Assembly (NCBI GenBank): GCA_000310025.1
Contig: FN649731.1
Span: 1,200,349 to 1,229,543 of the forward strand
DNA length: 29,195 nucleotides
Source of the DNA: Ectocarpus siliculosus
Lineage: Eukaryota > Sar > Phaeophyceae > Ectocarpales > Ectocarpaceae
Direction: 5' to 3'
Positions within the stretch are counted from its first letter, which is position 1. Each line of letters begins with the position of its first letter. Shown here one piece after another: positions 1 to 10,150 of this stretch. Under the pieces are notes generated by a model. It had not been told where the DNA came from. It searched no databases and saw nothing but the letters and a program-made list of their open reading frames with translations. Both the position numbers and the translations under genes were made by a program.

Positions 1-690
1 GGGCGCCCGTGACAAAAGAGAAATAATGGGGGGAGGCCCCGGGGGGAAAGGAAAGAGCTTGTACCAGGCTGTTTTTTTTTTACACTTTTGTTTTTTTTCA
101 AATTTTTGGGCGCGCTTTGAGTGAGAGGCCTCACAAGCCTGGAGGGGGGGGGGGGGTTGGCGAGGTTCACCGTGGGCCTTGTTCCCCTTGAAGCGGCGCG
201 CGAGGGCAAGCGTGGGGTTTTCAGGCCATGAGCACAAAATTCGGGAGGCTTTTTGCCCTTGGAGAAAAGAGCCCATGATAGGACGAGCGTTGACCGCAGG
301 ATTTTGCTCGTCGTGGTGACGGGGGGGGGGTCACACAAGTTGTGACGCACGCATTGCCTCTCTCGCTCCCGCTATTCCGGCCGGGGGCTGTTCCTCAAGA
401 GGTTAGGGATGGGACGGCAGGGGCCCTTGCTCTGACTACAGAGTGGCGCCGTTTGGGGAGTGGAGAGCTCGTACTCTCCCGAGTGTTCGGGGGTGCGCTA
501 AGAGGAGTGTTACGGGGGTCGGCCGGGGCGGTAACGTGGGTCACCTTGATGTCAAGCGTATTGGGCATATGCCGTCAGCGCGCGTTGGGTAGAGGTCTGT
601 TCTATCAATGGTAGGTAGGTAGGTGTAGTTCTTCTAGTGTGCGAGAGGGCGTACAACGAGCGGAACATTCATCATGTAGTAGGTTGTTGT
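1..690. other. Gene-poor, homopolymer-rich segment
   Basis: The segment has long G and T runs (around 140-155, 320-330, 70-80) and no reading frame with recognisable motifs. The open frame at 342-614 has no ATG start and no recognisable domain. I see nothing that supports a gene. Confidence 0.5.
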
Positions 691-699
691 GTGAGCGTT

Positions 700-825
700 T
701 TGGCGTATGTTTTTGTTGTTGCTTTTGTTGTCTTCGGTCTTCACATTACAAAACCGTTCCGGTCTCCGCTCAGTACCTTCTGATCTCCGTACGTCCGTAC
801 TGGTCCAACTGACGCGACAAGGTAT
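700..825 (+). repeat. Partial copy of dispersed repeat family A
   Basis: It begins with GTT-rich DNA, followed by a CTTCACATT...ACCGTTCCG core, then CAGTACCTTC and GTCCGTACTGGTCCAACTGACGCG. The same order occurs in the longer copy at 1459-1838, as its reverse complement at 3671-4062, and in a diverged copy at 19645-19790. The class of repeat is not recognised. Confidence 0.6.
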
Positions 826-1458
826 TATAGTATTTATTTGGTAGAATCCTGTCGTCGTGGTATGAATCATTCGCACGCACGTCACAAGATCCGTTGTATT
901 TTGTTTAGAGTGGTTGGAGGGCGGCCGCCCGCATCATCAGTATTGAACTCCGGGTTCAAGTACCCGATAGTTTAAACTCTTTGCATCTGCCATTTGTACG
1001 TCGTTGCACCTCTCTCCCGAAGCGCGGGGGTGGGGCAGGGTCAGGGTTGCGGAGCAGTCGGCCGACCCCTTATTGGTCTTGCCGATGTTTCCGTAGTGAT
1101 GGGAAGAAAAGATGGCCTGCACTCGCGACGAGTTTTTGTTCTCATGATATGTGACGGTCTATCGCTCGCGCTGACAGGACGTGCCACATTTATTGTGTTG
1201 TTACCCCGGACTGGAAGGGGAAAGCAGAGGCAGGGGGGGAGAAAGAGATCGAGAGAGATGGGGGGGGTCCAAGAGACGGGTGATGTCGTGCTTGCTTTTT
1301 ATGTTGCGTCGAGACCGGATTCTAGAATATCGGGTTCTAAAATATAAAGAGCCCAAAAAATATCACCCGCCGTTATTTCTTGTTTTCGTTTTTTTATTTC
1401 TCTGAGTCAAGCAGTTGCGAACAGGGTAGCCCTTCGAGGATACATAGCTTCTCGAGAA
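826..1458. other. Intergenic, no feature recognised
   Basis: Mixed-composition DNA with short overlapping frames in several phases and no recognisable protein motif. A purine-rich stretch lies around 1215-1265. Confidence 0.4.
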
Positions 1459-1838
1459 TTGTTGTTGTTGTTGTTGTCTTCACATTAAAAACCGTTCCGA
1501 TCTCTCTCTACCCAGTACCTTCGTATGTCCGTACTGATCCAACACTCGACGCGGTCGATTCCCGTGGTCACAGGTTAACTTACCCTAAAAAGGTACACTC
1601 AAATAAACAGGCCCCGAGGGGTCCGCAAGTCAATAGAAATCAACGACAGATATTTGGAATCCTCCACTCCCTCTTCGCGCTATGCGAGGTATCAACTGAG
1701 ACTAGCAGTCACTATCTATCATGGGCCGGAGAGAAAGAGGTACACCCCCTTGGTTCAATCTTGGTACTTCACAACGCAAGCAGAGACAAGGCCATCTGGC
1801 ACACACAGAAAAAGAGAGAAAAAAGAGAGAAAAAAAAG
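1459..1838 (+). repeat. Dispersed repeat family A, left arm of inverted pair
   Basis: About 380 bp running from (GTT)n through a unique core to an A/G-rich tail of GAGAAAAAA units. The reverse complement lies at 3671-4062 with high similarity by eye and a small insertion in the right copy near 3872-3886. The purine-rich tail resembles a retroelement polypurine tract, but no long terminal repeat flanks this copy. Frames across it (for example 1380-1883) run through low-complexity lysine/glutamate codons and are not genes. Confidence 0.75.
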
Positions 1839-1850
1839 AGAAAAAAAAGA

Positions 1851-2499
1851 ATGAATCGCACACAATCAATAACTTCGCGATGATGACACCACCGTTAGGA
1901 TGTTTTCCTCTTCGATCGTTACGGTTGTGTTATTGCTCGCGCGTGTTCTCCGTTACGCACGACGGGATGATAAAGATATTAGACGGTGAAGCCTCGGCCC
2001 CAACCAACCCCGGAAGAGACCGCGTCAAAGGCTAACTAACTGCAATAATAGCCGAAAGTTCCTACATTGGCGCTCTCTGGGTCATCATTAGTGCAATTAC
2101 AGCGGTGTTGTTGAAGGCGCGTCGTCGTTGTTATTGTTGTTTTCAGTTTTCGTGTTTTGCGGACCCCCCACTATTCATTTGTGTGTGTGTATGTAGAGTC
2201 AGGATCAGGGGTGGCAGACCTCGCGGACGGTCGTGTTGTTTTGTTGCAGGTGCAGGAACTACAAAATCCACACAGAAAGACTACCCGTTCGAGATATACC
2301 CACAGCAGCAGTCGAACGGGATGTGGTGGAGTGCATTTTCAGTGAGCGAGTGGAGGAAGAAGACCGGCTGGGTGCTGGACTTAATATTTTAGGAAACATT
2401 TTTTCTGGGGTGTACTCGTTATTTTGTTATTTTGGCCGCTCAATCGCCTTCAAAGTGCGCCAGCATAGCAGCACTCCATATTTCCCTAACAACGCCTAA
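1851..2499. other. Intergenic, no feature recognised
   Basis: Short open frames only, with no domain-like translation. A GT-rich stretch lies near 2180-2195. Confidence 0.4.
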
Positions 2500-2502
2500 T
2501 CT

Positions 2503-2559
2503 CTATCTATCTATCTATATCTACTGCTGCTGCACTGCTGCTGCACTGCTGCTGCTGCT
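2503..2559. repeat. Compound microsatellite (CTAT)n then (CTG)n
   Basis: Four to five CTAT units run directly into CTG units interrupted by single CTGCA steps. It lies outside any supported exon, so it is likely a neutral length-variable locus. Confidence 0.9.
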
Positions 2560-2639
2560 TTTGTGACGCGACGACGCGACACACTTTTTTCTCATTCCCA
2601 CAACCAACCACAAGCAGTGCGCAGGTAATTTAAAGTTTG

Positions 2640-3300
2640 GCTACCCCCCCCCCCCCAATGGACACTTTTTTCTGGGGCCCACCGCTTACACGCTGTGAGT
2701 CTGTGAGTGACTGACCGCTGGTCTGGTGTAGCTGGTCTGGTGTGGACCTTGACAAGAAGACCGCTTCTCAAACAACCATTGACTGACTATACTGTTAGAG
2801 TTGAAGGTGGCCACCCAATTGCGATGGAACATTCATTGTAGTTCTTGATTGACACACTTTTTTTCTGGGGCCCCAAGGCCTCCTAGAAAAGGCCAACAAC
2901 CACACACCTCCAACTACCACGGGCTCTACGAATTGGAGGTATGCTACTAGATACTATGGACGGATGGATGTGTGTGCGTGCTTTTCAGTTTGGACTCGAT
3001 CGAGCCTACCATATACATACATACCCGCCGTGTCATGGCACACCCACCCACCCATCGTTGATTTCGCACACACACACCGACATACATGTAATAATCGTGA
3101 GGGTTCTTTTCGACAAGCACACGCTGGACGGACACGCCAACGAATCCGGCACTATTGACAAAGACACGCGGATGGTAGGGGTCGGGCGTAAGAAGTCTAT
3201 GACGCCCGCCCGTGGAGAACGGGGCCGGCCGTGCTGCACTTCTTCCGACTTCCGACGTTGCCCCCCCCGAAACTAACTACAGCAGCAGTATAGACTTGTT
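2640..3300. other. Intergenic with poly-C and CA-rich tracts
   Basis: A run of C at about 2645-2657 is followed by two copies of ACACTTTTTTCTGGGGCCC-like sequence (about 2662 and 2852), which suggests a short dispersed motif. CACA and CCAC microsatellite DNA around 3030-3085 explains the overlapping open frames on both strands. No gene is supported. Confidence 0.5.
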
Positions 3301-3592
3301 TTTTATTTTTCTTAACATGACACAACGAATCCATCTCTAAAAATAAGAGTCAGAGACTTTGCTTGTTTGTTCGTTAGTGGTCTCTCCACCGTGTGCCTGT
3401 TTCTGCCTCTTATTTCTTGTTATTTTCGTTTTTTTTGTCCTCGCTCTGTTTCATTTTTAGTTTCATTTTCTCATCTTCTTACTGTTTCCATTTTTTTTTA
3501 TTCTTTCTCTTTTTTCTCTTTTTCTCTCTTTTTTTTATTTTTTATTTTTCTTCATATGACATAACGAATCCATCTCTTTCATACCAATAGTC
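3300..3592. repeat. T-rich block with a repeated ~45-bp segment
   Basis: The segment TTTTTATTTTTCTTnnnATGACA followed by AACGAATCCATCTCT occurs twice, at about 3300-3345 and 3534-3580. The DNA between is extremely T-rich, so the phenylalanine/serine-rich frames there (3367-3590) are compositional. Confidence 0.6.
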
Positions 3593-3669
3593 TGAGACAG
3601 ATTAGCAATGAATTCATAGCGTCAGAAAGTACCTGTCTGTATGTATGTATGTCTACGATTTCCCAGACA
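3593..3669. repeat. Direct repeat flanking right arm of family A (copy 1)
   Basis: A 77-bp segment beginning TGAGACAG and ending CCCAGACA, repeated as an 87-bp version at 4063-4150. Termini of TG...CA and the purine-rich tract (minus strand) next to this copy resemble long terminal repeats of a very small retroelement read leftward. No target-site duplication or clear primer-binding site was found. Confidence 0.55.
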
Positions 3670-3670
3670 T

Positions 3671-4062
3671 GTTTTTTTCTCTCTTTTTTCTCTCTTTTTC
3701 TGTGCCAGATGGCCTTGTCTCTGCTTGCTTGCGTTGTGAAGCAGTACCAAGATTGAACCAAGGGGGTGTACCTCTTTCTCTCCGGCCCATGATAGTGACT
3801 CCTAGTCTCAGTTGATACCTCGCATAGCGCGCAGAGGGAGTGGAGGATTCCAGAATAATATCTGTCGTTGCAATGATAATGATTTCTATTGACTTGCGGA
3901 CCCCTCGGGACCAGTTTATTTGAGTGTACCTTTTGAGGGTAAGTTAACCTGTGACCACGGGAATCGACCGCGTCGAGTGTTGGATCAGTACGGACATACG
4001 AAGGTACTGGGTAGAGAGAGATCGGAACGGTTTATGTGAAGACAACAACAACAACAACAACA
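3671..4062 (-). repeat. Dispersed repeat family A, right arm of inverted pair
   Basis: Reverse complement of 1459-1838. On the minus strand it starts with (GTT)n and ends with a roughly 30-nt polypurine stretch of GAAAA/GAGA units directly beside the direct repeat at 3593-3669. It is enclosed by direct repeats on both sides, unlike the left arm. Confidence 0.75.
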
Positions 4063-4150
4063 AGAGACAGATTAGCAATGAATTCATAGCGTCAGAAAAA
4101 GCTACCTGTATTGATGTATTTATGTATGTGTGTCTACGATTTCCCAGACA
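4063..4150. repeat. Direct repeat flanking right arm of family A (copy 2)
   Basis: Matches 3593-3669 with an expanded TATG/TATT microsatellite portion. It starts AGAGACAG instead of TGAGACAG and ends in the same CCCAGACA. Confidence 0.55.
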
Positions 4151-5706
4151 GCATTTATATAGGACATCTCCCGCGGGTAACAGGCTCGACAAAACAGTTT
4201 GGTAGCTGTCTTGTGTGTCTCATATATGTTATGTTGCGAAGGTGCAGCAGAAAGGCGTTGGGTACTGTTGGGTAGTAGGGCGTTTTGTGTGTGGCACCCT
4301 GTTAGTCGTAGGGCATGCAATCTCCCTCACAGTTTTCAAACGAATGTATGATGATGATGCAGGTACAGGACCGACGCCAACCGTTAGATTTTGAATCTTT
4401 TGGTGGCAGGAAAAATAGCAGAGAGCAGCTGTGTCACGATTGTAGTCAGCTGACAGCAGCAGTCACCCATTCATCCGCACGTTGAATGACTGACTCTATC
4501 TACTCCCTCTCTCCTCCGCCCGTCCATTGCGCAGCCCGTCTCGTTTAGACATGCATAATAAATATGTGAGGACGTGGCCGTATCTCTCACTCTTGCCTCT
4601 CGCCCTCTCAACCCCGTTGGTTGAGGTACCGGCATCGGCGTCCCACACCGCGGTCATTTTCAGAACCTCTGCATATATATGTATGTGCACGGACCGACAA
4701 AGAGAAGAAAGACACAAGAGCGTGCAAACAAGTAATCGAACCGACAACTCGCCCATGTGCCTCTTTGCATGCCCCGAGCCGTGAGACGTTTATGTGGTCA
4801 CGCTCGCTCATGGAAGAAGCCCCCTCCTTTGCTTGTCCGAGGTACGCTGGCTGGACCCAGCCCCGTGGTCGTGGGCGCTGTAGAGCTTCCCACCTTGTGT
4901 TTCTTTCGGTCATCGGCGAACGCGACACGCTTTTTTTATTCAAATATATGAAGACAGCAGGGGGAATACTTGTTTTTTTGGCTTTGAATTTCGGAAATTG
5001 AAATTTCGGTGGGTTTAACCATTTCTCCAGGCCCGTCAACCATTTGTTTTATCTACACAAAAACAGGCCGCACATCTCTCTCTGGGCAACCACCCCACCC
5101 GACACCCGACACAAAATCTTCCGCTTCTTCATCATCACTGCTGCCCCAAGCAAGCGCAAGCGAGCATCTGGAGAAACGTGAGGGAATAGGGCCTCCGACG
5201 TTGCCCTAAGCGGTAGGGGATGACTTGCGCCTTTTTAGGCGTGGTAGGATCATCACCCACCCTGTTGTCTGCCAAAGCGGTAGAAATAGTAAAAAAAGTC
5301 CTGCGTGAGCAGCACGACTACAGCAGTGAGAGAAAGGGGTATAGACCTGACTTTGGAACTTCGGAATAAACCTCGCACGCCCCGCTGCCGCCGCGCCGCT
5401 GCTGCAGCATCAGCAGCTAATGTGACTCTCTACTCTTTATAGTATTATTGTAGTAGGTGTATTTTTTCCGGCATGCTAACCACCACCACCGCGTTAACGG
5501 TTGCTCCTCCCGTCTCGCACTTGGCGCTACACATTAGACTACATGGAGGGGTAAACCCCGCAGGAACAACACACAACACCACGTGGGCTCTGCTTAAGTA
5601 GGTAGCCTACAAGATGCGTAGCCTTGCCTCTCGTGGCCGGCTTCTTTGCATTCGTATATATGATGAAGATGACCTGTTTCCGCATCGAACGCAACAACCA
5701 TTATGT
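4151..5706. other. Intergenic, no gene supported
   Basis: Both strands carry 60-140-codon frames (for example 4608-5039 minus and 4621-5001 plus) that overlap one another and show no motif, repeat register or credible splice context. A ~1.5-kb stretch with no recognisable content. Confidence 0.4.
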
Positions 5707-5903
5707 ATGGCTCATCCTGTTGTATGTATTGTATGTTTGTAGCGAACGGCAAGCAAGATGGATGGAGGATCCTTTTGTGCAATATTATAAATAACTGCCT
5801 GCTGTGGCTCTTCCCGTTGTATGTATTGTGTGTGTAGCGAACGGCAAGCAAGATAGATGGAGGATCCTTTGTGCAACTATTATAATAAACAACTTGCCTG
5901 CTG
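5707..5903 (+). repeat. Tandem duplication, ~98-bp unit x2
   Basis: Copy 1 (5707-5804) and copy 2 (5805-5903) share TGGCTCNTCC, GTTGTATGTATTG, the block AGCGAACGGCAAGCAAGAT, GGATGGAGGATCC and a closing GCCTGCTG. They differ by a few substitutions and 1-3-nt indels. There is no coding register. Confidence 0.85.
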
Positions 5904-6060
5904 ACAGACAACAGGACGTGATGCTGATGATGAACGCCCACAGCCAGCCTTCCGAGATCGCCCCGGGCTGAGACTGAGCGAGGTGGCGAGCTCCATGCCA
6001 CACATAGACGGGCGGCCACGGAAATAAAAGTAGAGCGTGTGGCGTCTCACGATATATGCA

Positions 6061-6261
6061 GTAGTGGACCCTGTATAGTGCCGGTATGTGTTCAGAGGTT
6101 TTACCGGCACTATACTGGGCCACCGGCACTATTCAGAACAGGGATTATAGGTTTTAGGATGGGAGTAGACACCCGTGTCCTGAAATTTGACCGGCACTAT
6201 GGTATGTATATCAGACTGATTGTGTTGCACTTTTCACCCGGCACTATACAGGGCCCACTAC
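6061..6261. mobile_element. MITE-like element with 24-bp terminal inverted repeats and iterated CCGGCACTAT
   Basis: The ends at 6061-6084 and 6238-6261 are inverted copies differing at one base (GTAGTGGRCCCTGTATAGTGCCGG). The core CCGGCACTAT occurs in direct orientation at 6104-6113, 6123-6132, 6191-6200 and 6238-6247, and inverted at 6075-6084. A TA dinucleotide lies in both ends (6062-6063 and 6259-6260), so a TA-flanked element starting GTGGRCCC is possible. No transposase is encoded, so it would be non-autonomous. Confidence 0.7.
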
Positions 6262-6602
6262 TAGTGTTTGTTATGAGCTCCAATTACTGTATGTAGCGTC
6301 GAAGTGAATATTATTTCATCTTGCTTCGTGCCTTGATCGTATGCTGTGCACACGCTTCACCCACCACCCTTTCAGCATAATGCTGAGCTGAGAGACACCT
6401 TGTATGCATACAAGTTAGCTTCACGATACATACAAGTATATATATATATATGGCATGGCGGTTTATCCACTAATAAATACTCCGGGGTACTTCAAAGTAA
6501 GATGCAGACAAGACACAAGATGCCGCACTGTATTCTTCTTTGAGCATGGTACCAGGTACTGTACTACTTGAAACTGCTGCGGCTGTATTTATTTTGAATT
6601 GG
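6262..6602. other. Intergenic; AT microsatellite
   Basis: Contains a short (TA)n run at about 6437-6450 and no supported gene. It separates two unrelated inverted-repeat elements. Confidence 0.5.
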
Positions 6603-6885
6603 CAGTGGCCAAAATCGGGTACACTCGTTTCTTGTTTCGGAGAGAGGCGGCCAGGCGGGTGGATGAATAACTGCCGGAATTCGAGTGCGGGGCGTTGCTG
6701 ACGTATTCGTGAGCGAGTGTGGTCTGTTAGTGGGCTGTTGGTCAAAGACCCCAGCCATTATCGGGTAGGGGAGAGTAAAATCGGGTACCCTTCTCCGGGG
6801 GGTGAGTAGCCAAGATCGGGTGCACCCGGCGGGAATATATATTATAGGGTCGGGTAGGAGCGGGCGTACCCGATTTTGGCCACTG
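6603..6885. mobile_element. MITE-like element with perfect 20-bp terminal inverted repeats
   Basis: CAGTGGCCAAAATCGGGTAC at 6603-6622 is exactly inverted at 6866-6885. Internal near-copies of the GCCAARATCGGGT core occur around 6808-6822, with ATCGGGTA pieces near 6760 and 6780, so the end motif is iterated inside as in the element at 6061-6261. No flanking target duplication was found. There is no transposase frame. Confidence 0.65.
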
Positions 6886-8667
6886 ATCAATAATTAATTC
6901 TATTTTGAAAGTAAGAAGGTATGAACCACGTGTATTCTATTGGTAGAGTCCACCCTCAAAAAGGTGTGTTTCTGATCCACTTTTTTGTCGTATTTTTCGC
7001 GAATTTATCACCCTCTGTTTCTCTACGAAATAGTTCGTAACTACTTACTGTGGGCTCGTACCGCTGTACGCCATTCAAACTAGAATTTATTCCCTCTGAA
7101 CGTCGAGATGGATTGGAGTATTACACTCAGATTAACTCACCATACCTTTCGATAGAAGACCAGATTCACGTAAGACACCACACAGAGCCAGGCATGGACA
7201 AGGGGGAGGGAGACACACACCGCAGCGAGAGCGAGACGGGAGCAGTCAGTTCTCATCGGATCATCGGGGGCGGGATGAAACCCGCACACAAGTTTTCTTA
7301 TACGCTTGTTTGAACAAATAAACAATCCGCAAACATCAACATTAGGGTGTTTGCGGATTGGTCTCAGGTCTTGGTCTTTGAAGTCGGAAGCAAGTCCAAA
7401 ACCAAGACCGGAATTGTGTTTCAAAACTGCTTGCGACGACTCGAGTGTGATGTTTTCGGTCTTGAGCATGCGGAATTTTCCAAGAAAGTTGCGTTCAATA
7501 CGACGGAGCCCCTTTGCCGGCGGCGGCAGACAGATGGTTGAGCCGACTCGGAACACCAAACATACTTATTTCCGACCTTCCGCCTCCAACCCAACAAGGC
7601 TACTATTACTCTACCTTACCTGTACCCTCACCCCCAGCTGACTAAGTAGTCATGGAGAATACTGATGGAGGAACGTACTCGCTCATCATGAACAGGCGGT
7701 TGGCCCAGTTCAGTTGCCGGGAGTGCATGGGAAGCGTAGCGCCGCAAACAGCTGAGGCATGCATGTGTGTACCCCTTCAGCACGCGAACAAGTTGTGATA
7801 CACATCGCAGTCAGTCGTTGACGGAGTCGATCGTTCCCCGTCAAACGAATCACCGCAGCACGGTCCACAGGACCCACGCGCTGCAGCTCCTACTCACGCT
7901 CCCACGCCGTTTGAAGCATCCCTAACTCCATCACCTCCGCCTCCCCCTGTCTGTGCCACACTCCTGAGACTCACCGCCTCACCCTCCTCACGCCGGCTTG
8001 ATGTGTCACTTATGAGCATGCATGCATGCATGTAGAGCGGCATGCTTCGGTTCACGCATATACATCTAAGATAACGCAAAAGTTGCACCATGTCGGCAGC
8101 ATGCAATGCGCATCGGGTCTGCGGTGCAGTGACTCTGTCTGACTGTCTGTCTGGCGGTAGTTGGTTCGCCATGGTGTCGCCTATGACGGCCGAGTTGTGT
8201 GTATTTCGGCAGCTCCACGGGATGGTGCGGCGTCTGCCGGGAGGACGTCGGGAGAAAACTGCAAGGGATCTTTGTAACCTATATGTGCTTTTGTGATTAG
8301 CACCATTTGGCATCACTGAAAACATTTCAGTGCATAGGCTTAGCTAGACTCAGAATAAGCCCATTATCCAGCTGGTTTTCCTCCCACCCACTGCACAGAC
8401 TTCATCGCATCCCTTCGACGGTGGTAATATGTCGAACAGGTTTGTAGTCGTCCAGTGATTGCATACATATTTTCTAAAATACGACGGGACCCCGAGGATG
8501 CACTACTTCCTTCCGCCTGCCGTAGATAGACCGGCCATCCAATATGTAGTTACCTTTTCACTGCGGCGCCAACAAATACTACTGTTCCACCGCCTTGCTC
8601 GTGCTCCGTCACAATCAAGTGTTTAATACATTTGTCTTACATCCTCTAACGTTGCCGTTGGCCGCAG
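6886..8667. other. Upstream region of gene 1; no exon identified
   Basis: Several overlapping frames exist (7050-7313, 7137-7559 minus, 7306-7641, 7894-8325 minus, 8090-8296), but none shows a domain or a phase-compatible splice pair. Perfect stems occur at 7323-7335/7348-7360 and 7367-7375/7401-7409. Any promoter and 5' exon of gene 1 probably lies here, because the next exon begins at a good acceptor (8667). Confidence 0.4.
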
Positions 8668-8673
8668 AAACAA

Positions 8674-9213
8674 ATGAAGGCCATGAAGAACAGCCTCCGG
8701 AAATTGGGGAAGAGGCACAGACGGGGAAAGGCGGAGGTTCCGAGGGACCCCCCGCGACTACACACGTCAACCCCATCGGAGGCTGGCATACCAACGCCGC
8801 CCTTTGGCGAAGAACAGACAAAAAAGAAGGAGGAGGGCCAGGAGCAGAGTAGCGTCCAACTCGAGCAAGACAAGCGTGAGAGGGAAACACCGAATGAAAA
8901 ACGCGCGGAAGATGGGCAGGAGAAACTGCAAGAGGACGATCCCGAGAAGCAGGGCGGAGGGGGACGTGAAGACAAAGCGGAGGAGGAAGGGAACGGACAG
9001 GTAAAACGTCCTGGGGAGGAGGGCGAGGAAGAGGGCCCAAAGGCCGAGAACGGGGGCTGCCGTGAGCGTGAGGAGGAAGCGACAGAGGAGGAAGGAGAAG
9101 GGCGGGAGGAACACCCAGAGGAAGATGCCAAAGACGGCTCGGAGCCCCAGAAGGATGAGAGAAGGGAACACAAAGACTCAACGGAGGATGTCGCAATGGA
9201 ACCGCTGGACGAG
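8674..9213 (+). CDS. Gene 1 exon A: charged, disordered N-terminal segment of the NB-ARC-TPR protein
   Basis: Encodes 180 residues. The first 20 are strongly basic (lysine/arginine-rich), followed by about 150 residues dominated by Glu, Lys, Gly, Arg and Gln with no hydrophobic core, which predicts a disordered polyampholyte. A pyrimidine-rich tract and CAG end at 8667, so the ATG at 8674 may be the start codon just inside a second exon (upstream exon 5' UTR), or the frame may continue from an unseen coding exon. The exon ends GAG with donor GTAAAC at 9214, phase 0, matching the next exon. The large opposite-strand frames here (8615-9250, 8646-9221) are mirror artefacts of Glu/Lys codons. Linking it to the NB-ARC exon is inference from phase, strand and order. 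Confidence 0.6.
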
Positions 9214-9340
9214 GTAAACAAGCATGTTGTGTGTTGCCACCCTCTCGCACTTCACGATGCCTTCGTGCATGTTTTTACTCCCCAGGGACTCCTACAGTAT
9301 TGCGTCCCCGTCTTTGAACGGGGACAGTCACAAGCGCGTA

Positions 9341-9703
9341 AGGCGTGCCCAAAACTGACCCGCCACTTCGGTTACCGAGAAGTACGAAGTAAGCTTGGAA
9401 AAGCTTGGAACATCGGACGACCTTGTTTTGGAGCCCTCCGCAGTGCCTAGCAAGCCGACGTTGATCTGGAATATCATAGGTTGCTGCATAGTGCTGATGA
9501 GTCACATCCATACGCTTGTCGGCTGTCAAGTTTGAGCCCCCATCTGACCAAAGGGGTCGAACATAAACACGAACAGTTGCGCTCATGCTTCTCCTTTACG
9601 TTCTTGTGCACATTTTCCTCTGTTTTCGTTCGTTTAGCGTTCACCTGAGGAGAAACAAAATGATGGAATGAGTGTCGAGGATTACTCCAGTCCGACCAAC
9701 GAG
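9341..9703 (+). repeat. Tandem intron-exon repeat, unit R1
   Basis: About 300 bp of intron beginning GCGTGCCC and ending at TTCGTTTAG, plus the following 66-nt exon. Units R2 (9749-10108) and R3 (11695-12072) repeat the same order. Spacing of R1 to R2 is 408 bp. Shared blocks include GGAATATCAT, CATCCATACGCTT and ATGCTTCTCC. Confidence 0.9.
9638..9703 (+). CDS. Gene 1 exon B1: 22-residue repeated microexon, copy 1
   Basis: Acceptor CGTTTAG ends at 9637 and donor GTACGT starts at 9704. The 66 nt encode 22 residues starting RSPEEKQ and ending SPTNE, phase 0 on both sides, so it can be included or skipped without a frame shift. Copies B2 and B3 keep the splice sites and frame. The peptide is short, polar and rich in Ser, Glu and Asp, and would extend the disordered linker between exon A and the NB-ARC module. 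This copy diverges most from the others (NDGM, DYSS). Confidence 0.75.
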
Positions 9704-9748
9704 GTACGTGGCACTACGGGGTGTCCCTCCCCAGGGACTACTCTCGTG

Positions 9749-10108
9749 AGGCGTGCCCAAGACTGACGCGTCACCTCTCTTGCCGAGAAGTACGAAGAAA
9801 GCTTGGAAAAGCTTCCAACATCACACGGAGCCTCTCAGCAGTGCATTGATCGCAAGTCGACGTTGACCTGGAATATCATGCGTATACTGCATAGTGCTGA
9901 TGAGCCACATCCATACGCTTGTCGGCTGTGAAGTTTGAGCCCCCATCTGACCAAAGGGGTCGGAACATAAATCACGAACAGTTGCGCTCATGCTTCTCCT
10001 CTACGTTCTTGTGCACATTTTCCTCTGTTTTCGTTCGTTTAGCGTTCACCTGACGAGAAACAAACGGAAGGAACAAGGGTCGAGGATGCCACCAGCCCGA
10101 CAACCGAG
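9749..10108 (+). repeat. Tandem intron-exon repeat, unit R2
   Basis: Second copy of the unit described at R1, with intron and exon conserved together. The DNA following its exon (10109-10150) matches that after exon B1 up to CTACTCTCG, where the LINE insertion interrupts the match. Confidence 0.9.
10043..10108 (+). CDS. Gene 1 exon B2: 22-residue repeated microexon, copy 2
   Basis: Acceptor TTTAG at 10042, donor GTAAGA at 10109, 66 nt, phase 0/0. The peptide starts RSPDEKQ, contains VEDATSP and ends TTE. It is closer to B3 than to B1. Substitutions leave length and frame intact, which fits protein-level selection, though recent duplication would look similar. Confidence 0.75.
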
Positions 10109-10150
10109 GTAAGAATCGCCACGTGATGGTCCTCCCCAGAGACTACTCTC

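Noticed and set aside
3367-3590. Phe/Ser-rich frames resembling membrane proteins
   Set aside because: A by-product of a T-rich low-complexity tract with TTTTTC repeats.
4608-5039. 143-residue minus frame and overlapping 126-residue plus frame
   Set aside because: No domain, no splice support, and equal-length frames on both strands suggest chance openness at this GC content.
7137-7641. Overlapping frames on both strands (140 aa minus; 111 and 64 aa plus)
   Set aside because: They compete for the same DNA, include the hairpins at 7323-7409, and show no recognisable motif.
8615-9250. 211-residue and 191-residue minus-strand frames
   Set aside because: They are opposite-strand images of the Glu/Lys-rich exon A (Pro/Leu/Ser-rich text). 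They have no motifs, and the plus strand has the better splice context.
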